From positions 41,805 to 105,804 of the forward strand of contig NZ_JAIULA010000007.1 in assembly GCF_024160875.1 (NCBI RefSeq): a stretch of 64,000 nucleotides of DNA, written 5' to 3'. The number at the start of each line of letters is the position of its first letter. Position 1 is the first letter of the stretch. The stretch comes from Ligilactobacillus ubinensis. GTDB taxonomy: Bacteria > Bacillota > Bacilli > Lactobacillales > Lactobacillaceae. A program made the translations under genes and the position numbers. The notes under the pieces were generated by a model. That model ran no database searches, was not told the DNA's origin, and worked only from the letters and a program-made list of their open reading frames with translations. Below, in pieces: positions 17,685 to 25,723 of the stretch.

Positions 17685-18683
17685 GTGAAACACACATTAA
17701 AAGATGTAGCTGAAAAAGCAGGTGTATCATTAACAACTGTTTCACGTGTGATTAATAAACGTGGTTATTTTTCTAAAGCAACAGAAGCACGTATCTTTGC
17801 AGCTATGAAAGAATTGAATTATTATCCTAATTCAGTTGCGCGGTCATTATCAGGTAAGAAAACAAAGTTAATCGGAGTGATTTTAACAAATACACACAAT
17901 CCGTTTAATGCAGAATTACTAGAGAAGATTGAAACGGAACTGTTTAATCGAGAATATAAAACAATTATTGCTAATAGTTTAGATAATCCACAAAAAGAAC
18001 GATCATATATTAGTTTGTTGCAATCAAATCAAGTCGATGGTTTGATAACGGCATCACATAATACAATCATTAATGATTATCACCAATTAACTTTACCAGT
18101 TGTTTCTTTTGATAGGTATTTTGGTTCGCATATTCCAACAGTTAGTTCAGATAATTTTTTAGGTGGTCAAACAGCAGCAAAGGTTTTACTCGAAGGTGGA
18201 GCGCGCAGATTATTACTATTTTCTGGAGAGATTAGTGATACTAATCCTACCTCTGATCGAATGAATGGTTTTATGGATATATGTCTGAAAAGGAAAATAG
18301 TACCTGAAATTCAAGGTGTTCCTAGTGATGCAACATCAAATTTTAGGAAAATGCTAATTCACCAAGCGATAACACAGCATCATCCAGATGGAATTATGTG
18401 TACTGATGATGCAACTGCTTTGTTGGTGATGAGGGAGTTAAAACAGTTGAACTTGAGAATTCCAAGTGATGTTCAAGTCGTAGGTTATGATGGAAGTGAT
18501 TTTATTTTACAAACATTTCCTGAATTGTCAACAATTGTTCAACCATTAGATGATTTAGCAAAAACAATGGTTAATTTATTACTAAACAAAATAGACCAAC
18601 CTGATGTACTACAAGAACGACAATATATTTTTCCGATAACATTCCATCGGGGAACGACAACTAAATTTATTGATACAGAATAA
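17685..18683 (+). CDS. LacI-family repressor
   Basis: A protein of about 332 residues. The N-terminal helix-turn-helix HTLKDVAEKAGVSLTTVSRVINKRGYFS and hinge NSVARSLSGKKTKLIGVI are standard, followed by a sugar-binding core (VDGLITASHN, SFDRYFGSHIPTVSSDNFLGG, MCTDDATALLVMRELKQL, QPLDDLAKTMVNLLL). It is the last gene of the GPH operon and the natural regulator of both divergent arms. Start GTG 17685 gives the usual opening (M)KHTLKDV and lies 9 bases after GGGG. ATG 17676 touches that GGGG and is less likely. Confidence 0.93.
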   Translation: MKHTLKDVAEKAGVSLTTVSRVINKRGYFSKATEARIFAAMKELNYYPNSVARSLSGKKTKLIGVILTNTHNPFNAELLEKIETELFNREYKTIIANSLDNPQKERSYISLLQSNQVDGLITASHNTIINDYHQLTLPVVSFDRYFGSHIPTVSSDNFLGGQTAAKVLLEGGARRLLLFSGEISDTNPTSDRMNGFMDICLKRKIVPEIQGVPSDATSNFRKMLIHQAITQHHPDGIMCTDDATALLVMRELKQLNLRIPSDVQVVGYDGSDFILQTFPELSTIVQPLDDLAKTMVNLLLNKIDQPDVLQERQYIFPITFHRGTTTKFIDTE

Positions 18684-18713
18684 TCTAAATACCCAAAACA
18701 CGAATGAACAGCG

Positions 18714-18742
18714 TTGAAAAAAAGATTAATGTATGGTAATCT
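18714..18742 (+). promoter_or_regulatory. Promoter of the xpt-pbuX operon
   Basis: TTGAAA (18714-18719), a 17-base spacer and TAATCT (18737-18742). The expected start of transcription lies about 7 bases before the riboswitch aptamer. Confidence 0.55.
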
Positions 18743-18755
18743 TTTAAAGTGTTCT

Positions 18756-18821
18756 ACTTATATAATGTCATAATATGGATGACGAGTTTCTACCTAAAAC
18801 CGTAAATTTTAGACTATAAGT
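18756..18821 (+). ncRNA. Guanine (purine) riboswitch aptamer
   Basis: P1 is ACTTATA paired with TATAAGT. The core words TATAAT, ATATGG, GAGTTTCTACC and CCGTAAA all match the purine-riboswitch consensus. The specificity base in GACTAT (18814) is C, which pairs with guanine or xanthine-type purines; the adenine class has U. It controls xpt and pbuX through the terminator that follows. Confidence 0.95.
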
Positions 18822-18843
18822 AAAAAAGCTGTTTATATACATG

Positions 18844-18886
18844 GCTTCTTTTACTGTCGATAACTGTAAAAGAAGCTATTTTTATT
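18844..18886 (+). terminator. Riboswitch-controlled terminator
   Basis: GCTTCTTTTAC (18844-18854) pairs with GTAAAAGAAGC (18866-18876) and is followed by TATTTTTATT. It lies between the guanine aptamer and xpt and is the expected off-state structure when purine is bound. Confidence 0.88.
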
Positions 18887-18902
18887 AAAGGAGAGTTATA
18901 AA

Positions 18903-19490
18903 TTGAAGTTATTAGAGGATCGAATTCGTGAAGATGGGCTAGTTCTTCCAGGAAATGTTTTAAAAGTAAATCAATTTTTGAATCATCAGATTGATCCAGA
19001 GTTGATGTATGCATTGGCAGAAGAATTTGTTAAATTATATAAAGATGAAAAAATAACGAAAATTTTGACAATTGAGGCATCGGGAATCGCACCTGCAATT
19101 ATGACGGGATTATTATTGCGTGTGCCGGTTTTGTTTGCACGTAAGCAAAAAAGTTCAACAATGAATGAGGGTTTGTATACAGCAGAAGTATACTCATATA
19201 CTAAAAAAGTAAAAAATACGGTTTCTGTTGATGAGAAATTTTTGAAAAAAGAAGACCGAGTTTTAATTATTGATGATTTTTTGGCTAATGGACAAGCGGT
19301 GCAAGGATTGATTGAAATTTGTCATGAAGCTCACGCTGATATTGTTGGTGTTGGAATTGCGATTGAAAAGTCATTTCAAGAAGGGGCAGAGTTAATTAGA
19401 AATCAAGGGGTTCGTCTTGAATCTTTAGCTAGAATTTCATCATTTGCAGATAATAAAGTTCATTTTGTGGAGGATGCGGATAATGAGTAA
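18903..19490 (+). CDS. xpt: Xanthine phosphoribosyltransferase
   Basis: A 195-residue enzyme that joins xanthine to PRPP to make XMP. MKLLEDRIREDGLVLPGNVLKVNQFLNHQIDP, ILTIEASGIAPAI and the PRPP loop VLIIDDFLANGQA are characteristic. The start is TTG, with AAAGGAGAG 7 bases before it. It is first in a guanine-riboswitch operon and overlaps pbuX by 8 bases. Confidence 0.96.
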   Translation: MKLLEDRIREDGLVLPGNVLKVNQFLNHQIDPELMYALAEEFVKLYKDEKITKILTIEASGIAPAIMTGLLLRVPVLFARKQKSSTMNEGLYTAEVYSYTKKVKNTVSVDEKFLKKEDRVLIIDDFLANGQAVQGLIEICHEAHADIVGVGIAIEKSFQEGAELIRNQGVRLESLARISSFADNKVHFVEDADNE

Positions 19491-20778
19491 CAATTCTTTT
19501 AAAGAAGTTAGTCATAGCAAAGCAGCTGTTTTAGGTTTACAGCACTTATTAGCAATGTATTCTGGTGCGGTTGCTGTACCGTTATTGATTGGAGCTGCTC
19601 TGAACTTTAATAGTACACAAATGACCTACCTAGTTTCAATTGATATTTTTATGTGCGGGCTAGCAACATTCTTACAATTATTACGGAATCGTTATTTTGG
19701 AATAGGATTACCTGTAATTTTAGGTTGTGCAATTCAAGCAGTGGAACCATTGAAGATGATTGGTAAGGAATTTTCGATTGGAACAATGTACGGAGCAATT
19801 ATTGTAGCAGGTATTTTTGTTTTTCTAGTAGCAGGTCAATTTGCAAAAATCAAAAAATTATTTCCACCAGTAGTTACAGGATCACTAATTACGGTTATAG
19901 GTCTAACCTTAATTCCTATTGCAATTCAAAACATTGGTGGTGGTGACTCAACTGCAAAATCATTTGGCAGTTTACAAAATCTCTTTTTGGGCTTTGTCAC
20001 AATTGTTATTATTTTAGCAATTCAAGTTTGGGGACGAGGCTTTATTGGAACAATCGCTGTTTTAATTGGATTAGTTACAGGCACGCTAGTTGCAGCATTA
20101 TTAGGTCAAGTATCACTTTCACCTATTACTGAAGCAGCATGGTTTCATATTCCACAGCCTTTTTATTTTGGTGCTCCTCAATTTGAATGGTCATCCTCAC
20201 TAACAATGATTATCATTGCACTGGTGTCAATGGTTGAATCTACAGGCGTATTTTTTGCTTTAGGTAATGTTTTAAATAGAAAAATTTCTGCTGATGATTT
20301 AAAAAAGGGATATCGTGCAGAAGGAATAGCAGTTATTTTAGGTGGTATCTTCAATACCTTTCCGTATACAACTTTTTCACAAAATGTTGGGTTACTACAA
20401 TTATCTGGAATTAAGACGAAACGTCCAATTTATTGGTCAGCTGTTTTATTGATGGTAATGGGTCTTTTGCCTAAAATAGGTGCAGTTGCCACAATTATTC
20501 CAACACCTGTACTTGGAGGAGCAATGCTAGTTATGTTTGCAATGATTAGTGTGCAAGGAATTCGTATTTTATTAGATGTTGATTTTTCAGATCAAAGGAA
20601 TATTTTGATTGTCGCAGTTGCTGTTGGAATGGGATTAGGCGTCTCGGTTTATCCAAGTATTTTCCAATTCATGCCAAAATCAGCACAGTTATTTTTAGGT
20701 AATGGAATTGTAATTGCAAGTATAACCTCAGTTTTATTAAACGTTATTTTTAAAGGGAAAGACGGTTTAACCGAATAA
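19483..20778 (+). CDS. pbuX: Xanthine permease, NCS2 family
   Basis: A 431-residue membrane protein with 12-14 segments. GLQHLLAMYSGAVAVPLLIG, LGCAIQAVEPL, MVESTGVFFALGNVLNRKIS and FNTFPYTTFSQNVGLLQLSGIKTKRP are NCS2 signatures; QAVEP replaces the E. coli Q-H motif as in Firmicute PbuX. It imports xanthine with protons for Xpt. Start ATG 19483 overlaps the xpt stop (ATGAGTAA), with GGAGG 9 bases ahead. Confidence 0.94.
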   Translation: MSNNSFKEVSHSKAAVLGLQHLLAMYSGAVAVPLLIGAALNFNSTQMTYLVSIDIFMCGLATFLQLLRNRYFGIGLPVILGCAIQAVEPLKMIGKEFSIGTMYGAIIVAGIFVFLVAGQFAKIKKLFPPVVTGSLITVIGLTLIPIAIQNIGGGDSTAKSFGSLQNLFLGFVTIVIILAIQVWGRGFIGTIAVLIGLVTGTLVAALLGQVSLSPITEAAWFHIPQPFYFGAPQFEWSSSLTMIIIALVSMVESTGVFFALGNVLNRKISADDLKKGYRAEGIAVILGGIFNTFPYTTFSQNVGLLQLSGIKTKRPIYWSAVLLMVMGLLPKIGAVATIIPTPVLGGAMLVMFAMISVQGIRILLDVDFSDQRNILIVAVAVGMGLGVSVYPSIFQFMPKSAQLFLGNGIVIASITSVLLNVIFKGKDGLTE

Positions 20779-20787
20779 TGTATGGAG

Positions 20788-20820
20788 AAGATAGATTGAT
20801 TTTAATTATCTATCTTTTTT
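20788..20820 (+). terminator. Terminator after pbuX
   Basis: AAGATAGAT (20788-20796) pairs with ATCTATCTT (20808-20816) and runs into TTTTTT. Confidence 0.85.
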
Positions 20821-20873
20821 GTTGTCTAATAGAACTATTTTTGGAAATGCTTAAAAAAACGCTTGCTTTTTAA

Positions 20874-20890
20874 ATGTAATCCGCTTACAA
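20874..20890 (+). promoter_or_regulatory. cre-like site before the PTS operon
   Basis: ATGTAATCCGCTTACAA is a near-palindrome. Read on the opposite strand it matches the CcpA cre consensus at all but one position. It lies upstream of the RAT/terminator leader, so carbon catabolite repression is likely. Confidence 0.5.
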
Positions 20891-20917
20891 TTATGTTGTA
20901 ATGATAATTTATATAGC

Positions 20918-21003
20918 GGATTGTAACTCTTGGAGGCATCACCGCAACTAAAAAATGTATTAAGTATAGTACATTTTAAGTTGCTGTGATGCTTTCTTTT
21001 TAT
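20918..21003 (+). promoter_or_regulatory. RAT antiterminator site with overlapping terminator
   Basis: GGATTGTAACTCTTGGAGGC (from 20918) resembles the ribonucleic antiterminator of the LicT/SacY/BglG family. It overlaps the 5' arm of a terminator: GCATCACCGCAACT (20936-20949) pairs with AGTTGCTGTGATGC (20979-20992), followed by TTTCTTTTTATTT. The BglG-type protein encoded 530 bases downstream is the probable RNA-binding partner. Confidence 0.85.
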
Positions 21004-21024
21004 TTGTAAGAAAGGAAGAGAAAA

Positions 21025-21501
21025 ATGTTTAAGATATTTACTAAAAAAAATTTCATCGTATCGGCTCCAATTTCTGGCAGACTAATAGATTTAACAGAGA
21101 TAGAAGATGAAGTATTTGCATCTAAAATGATGGGAGACGGTTTTGCTGTTAGACCAATAAATGGAAATAATCTTGTTATAGCCCCGGTTGAAGGAAAAAT
21201 AGTCTCGGTGTCTACGACGCGTCATGCAGTTGGAATTGAAACAACTGATGGAATTGAAGTTTTAGTGCATGTTGGTATTGATACTGTAAGATTGCAAGGG
21301 AAAGGATTTAAGCTATACGTAGCGGACGGTCAAAAAGTCAAAAGAGGTGATAAGCTTATAGAATTTGATGAAAAAATAATGTCAGAAGAAAAATTGGATA
21401 TGGCAATATTAACGATATTTGTTAAAGGATACGATAAAAAAGTTATTTTAGATAAGCAATATGGTCAAGAGGTGGCCTCAAATGAAGTCTTAATTCTATA
21501 A
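21025..21501 (+). CDS. PTS glucose-type EIIA protein
   Basis: A free-standing 158-residue EIIA of the Crr fold. The phosphorylated histidine is His82 in VLVHVGIDTV, and His67 in STTRHAVG is its partner. PISGRLIDLTEIEDEVFASKMMGDG and APVEGKIV are conserved. It takes phosphate from HPr and passes it to the EIIB domain of the EIIBC encoded two genes downstream. First gene behind the RAT/terminator switch. Confidence 0.93.
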   Translation: MFKIFTKKNFIVSAPISGRLIDLTEIEDEVFASKMMGDGFAVRPINGNNLVIAPVEGKIVSVSTTRHAVGIETTDGIEVLVHVGIDTVRLQGKGFKLYVADGQKVKRGDKLIEFDEKIMSEEKLDMAILTIFVKGYDKKVILDKQYGQEVASNEVLIL

Positions 21502-21531
21502 TTCTTTTTTTGTGAAAGGATGGTTATAGTT

Positions 21532-22362
21532 TTGAAGGTTATAAAAAAGATCAATAATAATGTAGCCGTTTGTTTGGATAATAATGAAGAAGAATTGGTA
21601 GCTTTTGGTAAAGGAATTGGTTTTCCTAAAATACCATATGTCTTGAATGACATGTCCAAAATTGAGATAACGTTCTATCGTTTAAATTCGCAGAAGCTAT
21701 TGCTACTAAAGGAAATTCCAGAAGATGTAGTTGAAATAAGCACAGAAATTGTAAAACTAGCACAAAGAAGAATAACCAAACGCTTAAATCCAAATATTAT
21801 CTTTGGATTAGCGGATCATATAAACTTTGCACTCATTCGACAACAAAAATATAAAGATATAAAACTTCCCTTTGCATACGACATTAAAGAACTATATCCA
21901 ACTGAATATGAGCTTGGTATTCAAGCAGTAAAATTAATTAGAAATAAAATAAATCCAAATTTTTCTAGTGATGAAGCTATTGCAATTGCTACACATTTTA
22001 TTAATTCACAAGAAAATGGTGAACCTTCGGATTTAAATAGAGTTGTGTCTAGCATTATAAAGGAGACTACGATAATTATTGAAGAACATTTTAAGATAAA
22101 AATTAATGAGCAAGGTTTTTCCTATAATCGATTTAGTATCCATCTAAGATATTACATTAAAAGAATTCAAGAAAATAAACAAATTGAAGATGGAGCTAGT
22201 GAAGACTTGTTGAATACATTTCGCAAGAACGATTTTTCAATATATAAATGTACTATGGATATAGTTACAATGATTGATGAAAAATTAAATAGTATTAGTT
22301 CAAACGATGAGATGTTCTATTTGATGATATATGTTAAACGAATGATTTCAAAAACAGAATAA
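21532..22362 (+). CDS. BglG/LicT-family transcriptional antiterminator
   Basis: A 276-residue RNA-binding regulator. The N-terminal CAT domain (MKVIKKINNNVAVCLDN...LVAFGKGIGF) binds RAT RNA. PRD1 has His96 (ADHINFAL) and His155 (IATHFI). PRD2 has His204 (FSIHLRYYIKRI), but the second PRD2 histidine is replaced by Tyr267 (LMIYVKRM). Loss of that site may alter phosphorylation control by HPr. Start TTG 21532 gives the canonical MKVIKKI opening; the ATG at 21520 sits on the AAAGGA ribosome site itself. Cognate RAT lies at 20918. Confidence 0.93.
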   Translation: MKVIKKINNNVAVCLDNNEEELVAFGKGIGFPKIPYVLNDMSKIEITFYRLNSQKLLLLKEIPEDVVEISTEIVKLAQRRITKRLNPNIIFGLADHINFALIRQQKYKDIKLPFAYDIKELYPTEYELGIQAVKLIRNKINPNFSSDEAIAIATHFINSQENGEPSDLNRVVSSIIKETTIIIEEHFKIKINEQGFSYNRFSIHLRYYIKRIQENKQIEDGASEDLLNTFRKNDFSIYKCTMDIVTMIDEKLNSISSNDEMFYLMIYVKRMISKTE

Positions 22363-22375
22363 AGGAGTGAACAAA

Positions 22376-23818
22376 ATGAATAATAAAAATAAAAAATATA
22401 GAGAAACTGCAGAGGCAATTTTAAAAAATGTTGGTGGTTCCGAGAATGTTGCTAGTGTAACGCATTGTATGACAAGGTTACGATTTAACTTGAAAGATAT
22501 GAGTGTTCCAGATGATGGCACGGTAAAAAAAGTTAATGGTGTTTTGGGAACTATGCGTGCGGGTGGTCAATATCAAGTTGTTATTGGGCAAACTGTTAAT
22601 GAAGTATACTCAGAGATTGTTGAAGCTGGTAATTTAACCCAAAGTGAACCTGTGGATGAAAATTTAGATGCACCGAAGGAAAAATTTTCATGGAAAAATT
22701 TAGGATCAACTATTTTAAATAAAGTTGCAGGAAGTTTAACGCCATTGATTCCTATGTTAATGGCAGCTTCAATCTTCAAAATGTTAGCAGCTGTTTTAGG
22801 CCCTAATATGCTAAATGTTATTGCCGCAAGTAGTGATTTATATAAGACATTTGTTTTTGTGGGGGATGCTGGTTTTTACTTCTTCCCAATTGTAATTGGA
22901 TATACATCAGCCAAACAGTTTAAAACATCACCAATTTTAGGTATGTTTTTAGGAGCAATTATGTTGGATCCAAATTTGGTTAAAATAGTAGATGCTGGCA
23001 AAAGTTTTTCAATATACGGAATACCAATGCATTTAACTGATTATTCAAGTACAATAGTTCCAATTCTATTGTCAGTCTGGGTTATGTCTTATGTAGAACG
23101 TTTTTTTGAAAGAAAAATTCCAGCTTCGATTAGAACAATTTTTGCACCTACATTAACTGTTGCAGTGATGTTACCGGTTGTTCTTTGTGTTTTAGGTCCT
23201 TTGGGCGGATATATAGGAGATTATATCTGTAATGGTATTTTAGCATTTGGTAAAATGGGTGGAATAGCGACAGTACTTGGTGTAGCATTAATTGGTGCTT
23301 TATGGGAATTGTTGGTTATTACAGGAATGCATTTGGTAATGTTAAGTGCAATGATGTTGCTATTCTCACAAGGTGGCCATGATAATTTTGTTACTTTAGG
23401 AGCAGTTGCTGCAAGTATGGCTGTATCTGGAATGAGTTTAGGTGCTGCATTACGTATTAAGGATAAAGAACAAAAGTCATTGGCTTTAGGTTATTTAGTA
23501 GCAGGTCTGATTGGTGGAGTTACAGAACCAGCTTTATACGGAGTAGCTATTCGATATAAAAAACCTTTTATTGGGATGATGATTGGTGGCTTTTGCGGAG
23601 GACTTTATGCATCAATAACACACAGTACTGCATATGTACTAGTTCCCGTAGCTAATTTCCTATCATTGACTGCTTATGTTGGTGGATCAACTGCTAATAT
23701 ATTAAATGGAGTGATTAGTGGTGTAATAGCGTTTATAGTTGCAGCTATTGCAACTTATGTAATAGGAGTTAAAACAGATGAAGATATTTCTCTAAGTGAA
23801 AGAAGTGTTAATGTATGA
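22376..23818 (+). CDS. PTS EIIBC permease, glucose/sucrose/beta-glucoside superfamily
   Basis: A 480-residue fusion. EIIB comes first, with phosphocysteine Cys31 in THCMTRLRFNLKD; residues about 105-470 form the EIIC membrane channel (TPLIPMLMAASIFKML, ELLVITGMHLVM, GGVTEPALYGVAIRYKKPF). There is no fused EIIA; the separate Crr-type EIIA upstream serves it. Subfamily members transport trehalose, sucrose, beta-glucosides or MurNAc. The adjacent ChbG-type deacetylase hints at an N-acetylated sugar. Start ATG 22376 with AAAGGAG; ends in an ATGA overlap with the next gene. Confidence 0.9.
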   Translation: MNNKNKKYRETAEAILKNVGGSENVASVTHCMTRLRFNLKDMSVPDDGTVKKVNGVLGTMRAGGQYQVVIGQTVNEVYSEIVEAGNLTQSEPVDENLDAPKEKFSWKNLGSTILNKVAGSLTPLIPMLMAASIFKMLAAVLGPNMLNVIAASSDLYKTFVFVGDAGFYFFPIVIGYTSAKQFKTSPILGMFLGAIMLDPNLVKIVDAGKSFSIYGIPMHLTDYSSTIVPILLSVWVMSYVERFFERKIPASIRTIFAPTLTVAVMLPVVLCVLGPLGGYIGDYICNGILAFGKMGGIATVLGVALIGALWELLVITGMHLVMLSAMMLLFSQGGHDNFVTLGAVAASMAVSGMSLGAALRIKDKEQKSLALGYLVAGLIGGVTEPALYGVAIRYKKPFIGMMIGGFCGGLYASITHSTAYVLVPVANFLSLTAYVGGSTANILNGVISGVIAFIVAAIATYVIGVKTDEDISLSERSVNV

Positions 23819-24570
23819 AAAAAATGTTAATTAGAGCAGATGATTTAGGATATTCAAAAGCTGTTAATTATGGCATTTTTGAAAGTATTCATTCAGGTAT
23901 AATCAACAATGTTGGAGTAATGGTAAATATGGAAGCTACATCACATGGATTAAATCTTATAAAAAAAGAAAATGTAGATTTAGGACTGCACACAGTTATT
24001 TGTGCAGGACGACCATTAACAAATCCAAAAGATATTTCTAGTATTGTTGACGAAAGAGGCTTTTTTAAAAATTCTAGTACTTATCGAAGTGCTAATAAGG
24101 ATTTTGTTAATTTAGATGAAGTAATGATTGAAATTGAAGCGCAATACCAAAGATTTATTCAGTTAATCGGACGCAAACCAGATTATTTTGAAGGACATGC
24201 AGTTGCAAGCCAGAACTTTGTAAAGGGAATGAAAATGATTGCTAAAAAGCACAAAGCACCGTATTTACCATTTGCATTTGGCACCAAAGTGACTTTTAAA
24301 AATACCACTTTGATGCCGGTAATGGAAAGTATGGAAGAAAATTATCAGCCTCAAGCGACTTTTTTTAAAGCAGTGTCACTTAGTTCTGAGTCAAGTGAAA
24401 ATATTCCAATGATGATTTGTCATCCAGGTTATTTAGATGAATACATTTTGGAACATTCTAGTTTAAAAATTCCTCGTGTTAAAGAAGTTGAGATGCTATG
24501 TGCTGCAGAAACTAAGGAAGCTTGTCAAAAACAAAAAATTAAGTTAATTAGATATAGTGAGCTAACTTAA
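23815..24570 (+). CDS. ChbG/HpnK (YdjC)-family carbohydrate deacetylase
   Basis: A 251-residue metal-dependent deacetylase. RADDLGYSKAVNYGIFESIHSGIINN holds the Asp-Asp pair, DLGLHTVICAGRPL the histidine, and GHAVASQNFVKGM and CHPGYLDEYIL complete the active site. In E. coli ChbG removes an acetyl group from chitobiose 6-phosphate so that it can induce and be hydrolysed. Here it is translationally coupled to a PTS EIIBC, suggesting the same role on an imported N-acetylated disaccharide phosphate. No phospho-glycosidase is encoded in this operon. Confidence 0.88.
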   Translation: MKKMLIRADDLGYSKAVNYGIFESIHSGIINNVGVMVNMEATSHGLNLIKKENVDLGLHTVICAGRPLTNPKDISSIVDERGFFKNSSTYRSANKDFVNLDEVMIEIEAQYQRFIQLIGRKPDYFEGHAVASQNFVKGMKMIAKKHKAPYLPFAFGTKVTFKNTTLMPVMESMEENYQPQATFFKAVSLSSESSENIPMMICHPGYLDEYILEHSSLKIPRVKEVEMLCAAETKEACQKQKIKLIRYSELT

Positions 24571-24619
24571 TTTTCTACAATCACGAGAAAAAACATCTGA
24601 ATTATGTTCAAATATTTAA

Positions 24620-24673
24620 AAGTCCACAAGTTTTCATAGAAATTTGAAAACTTGTGGACTTGATTGTATTTTT
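24620..24673 (+). terminator. Terminator of the PTS-ChbG operon
   Basis: A perfect 17-bp stem, 24620-24636 with 24645-24661 (core GTCCACAAG/CTTGTGGAC), and a downstream ATTTTT. It stands between convergent operons and may act in both directions. Confidence 0.85.
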
Positions 24674-24742
24674 GTTAGAAGAATACTACTTTTGCGTTAA
24701 TACAGGAACTATGCCTTTTGCTGTTTTTAATAGTTTTGTTAA

Positions 24743-25723
24743 CTAGTCAAAAGGATATTTCATTCCCCAAGCGTTGCGAACACTATCTAAGATATGTGCA
24801 ACATCGTGAGAAAGAGCTAAACGACCATCGTCTTGCCCAGTTGTAATATATTGCTGCATATCTAAAACTTCATATTGTAAGGCTTTATTAGTATCACCTG
24901 CACTTATTGTTTCGGTAGTTTGCTGATGAGCGTCTTGGGTGTAAGTTATTTTCGCATTTGTAGCTCTAGGGTAATTTTCAATTTCAATATAACCTTTAGT
25001 ACCAGAAATAACACCACGTTTGGGTTGTTTTGCCCGTATTGACAAGGTAATTACAGCTAATTGTTCTTCGTTATTTTTAAGGATAATACCGGATTGTTCG
25101 TCAACGCCGGTTTCAAAGAATTTAACTGTTGTTAAAGTAGTGTTAGGCTGACTGGATAAAAACATACGAGCAAAGGCTGTTGCATAACCACCTATATCGA
25201 GTAACGCTCCACCTGCTAGATCTTTGTTGAAAAAGCGATTTTTAGGGTCGTAATCCTTGAGACTGCCAAAGTTGACTTGAACTAATTTGATTTCTCCAAG
25301 TTTTCCGGTGTTAATAAGTTGGTTAATTTGTTTAAAAAGAGGCATATGAAAGAGTGTAAAACCTTCTGTTAAAATCAATCCTTTTTCATGCGCAATTTCT
25401 TGTACTTCATCAAATTGACGAGCGTTGACAGTTATTGCTTTTTCGCAAAAAACATGTTTACCTGCTAACAAGGCTTCTTTGATATATTCATAATGAAAAG
25501 TATGTGGTGTAGCGATATAGATAATATCAATATTTTTGTCATTGAACATTTCTTTGGCATTTGAAAAGACTTTGGTTATTTTTTTTTCAGTAGCAAATTG
25601 TGTTAGTTTTTCCATATTTAAAGCAGTTACTCCATAAATGGAACCATTAACAGCATTAAGTGCATCTGCCATTTCATGTGCTATCCAGCCTGTACCTATA
25701 ATTCCCCAATTATAATTTGTCAT
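24743..25723 (-). CDS. Gfo/Idh/MocA-family oxidoreductase
   Basis: A 326-residue NAD(P)-dependent sugar dehydrogenase. The Rossmann fold starts WGIIGTGWIAHEMADAL; the family motif is EKAITVNARQFDE (K of the EKP-type motif), followed by the substrate domain (GGALLDIGGYATAFARMF). The substrate is unknown: family members act on sugars, inositols and dihydrodiols. The start was set at ATG 25723 with GAAAGGATGA ahead. It overlaps the upstream RpiA-like gene by 14 bases and is opposite a RpiR regulator. Confidence 0.9.
   Translation of the reverse strand: MTNYNWGIIGTGWIAHEMADALNAVNGSIYGVTALNMEKLTQFATEKKITKVFSNAKEMFNDKNIDIIYIATPHTFHYEYIKEALLAGKHVFCEKAITVNARQFDEVQEIAHEKGLILTEGFTLFHMPLFKQINQLINTGKLGEIKLVQVNFGSLKDYDPKNRFFNKDLAGGALLDIGGYATAFARMFLSSQPNTTLTTVKFFETGVDEQSGIILKNNEEQLAVITLSIRAKQPKRGVISGTKGYIEIENYPRATNAKITYTQDAHQQTTETISAGDTNKALQYEVLDMQQYITTGQDDGRLALSHDVAHILDSVRNAWGMKYPFD

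Noticed and set aside
18720..18745. Hairpin AAAAGATTA/TAATCTTTT as terminator of the LacI gene
   Set aside because: Only four T residues follow and the segment fits the spacer and -10 box of the xpt promoter better.
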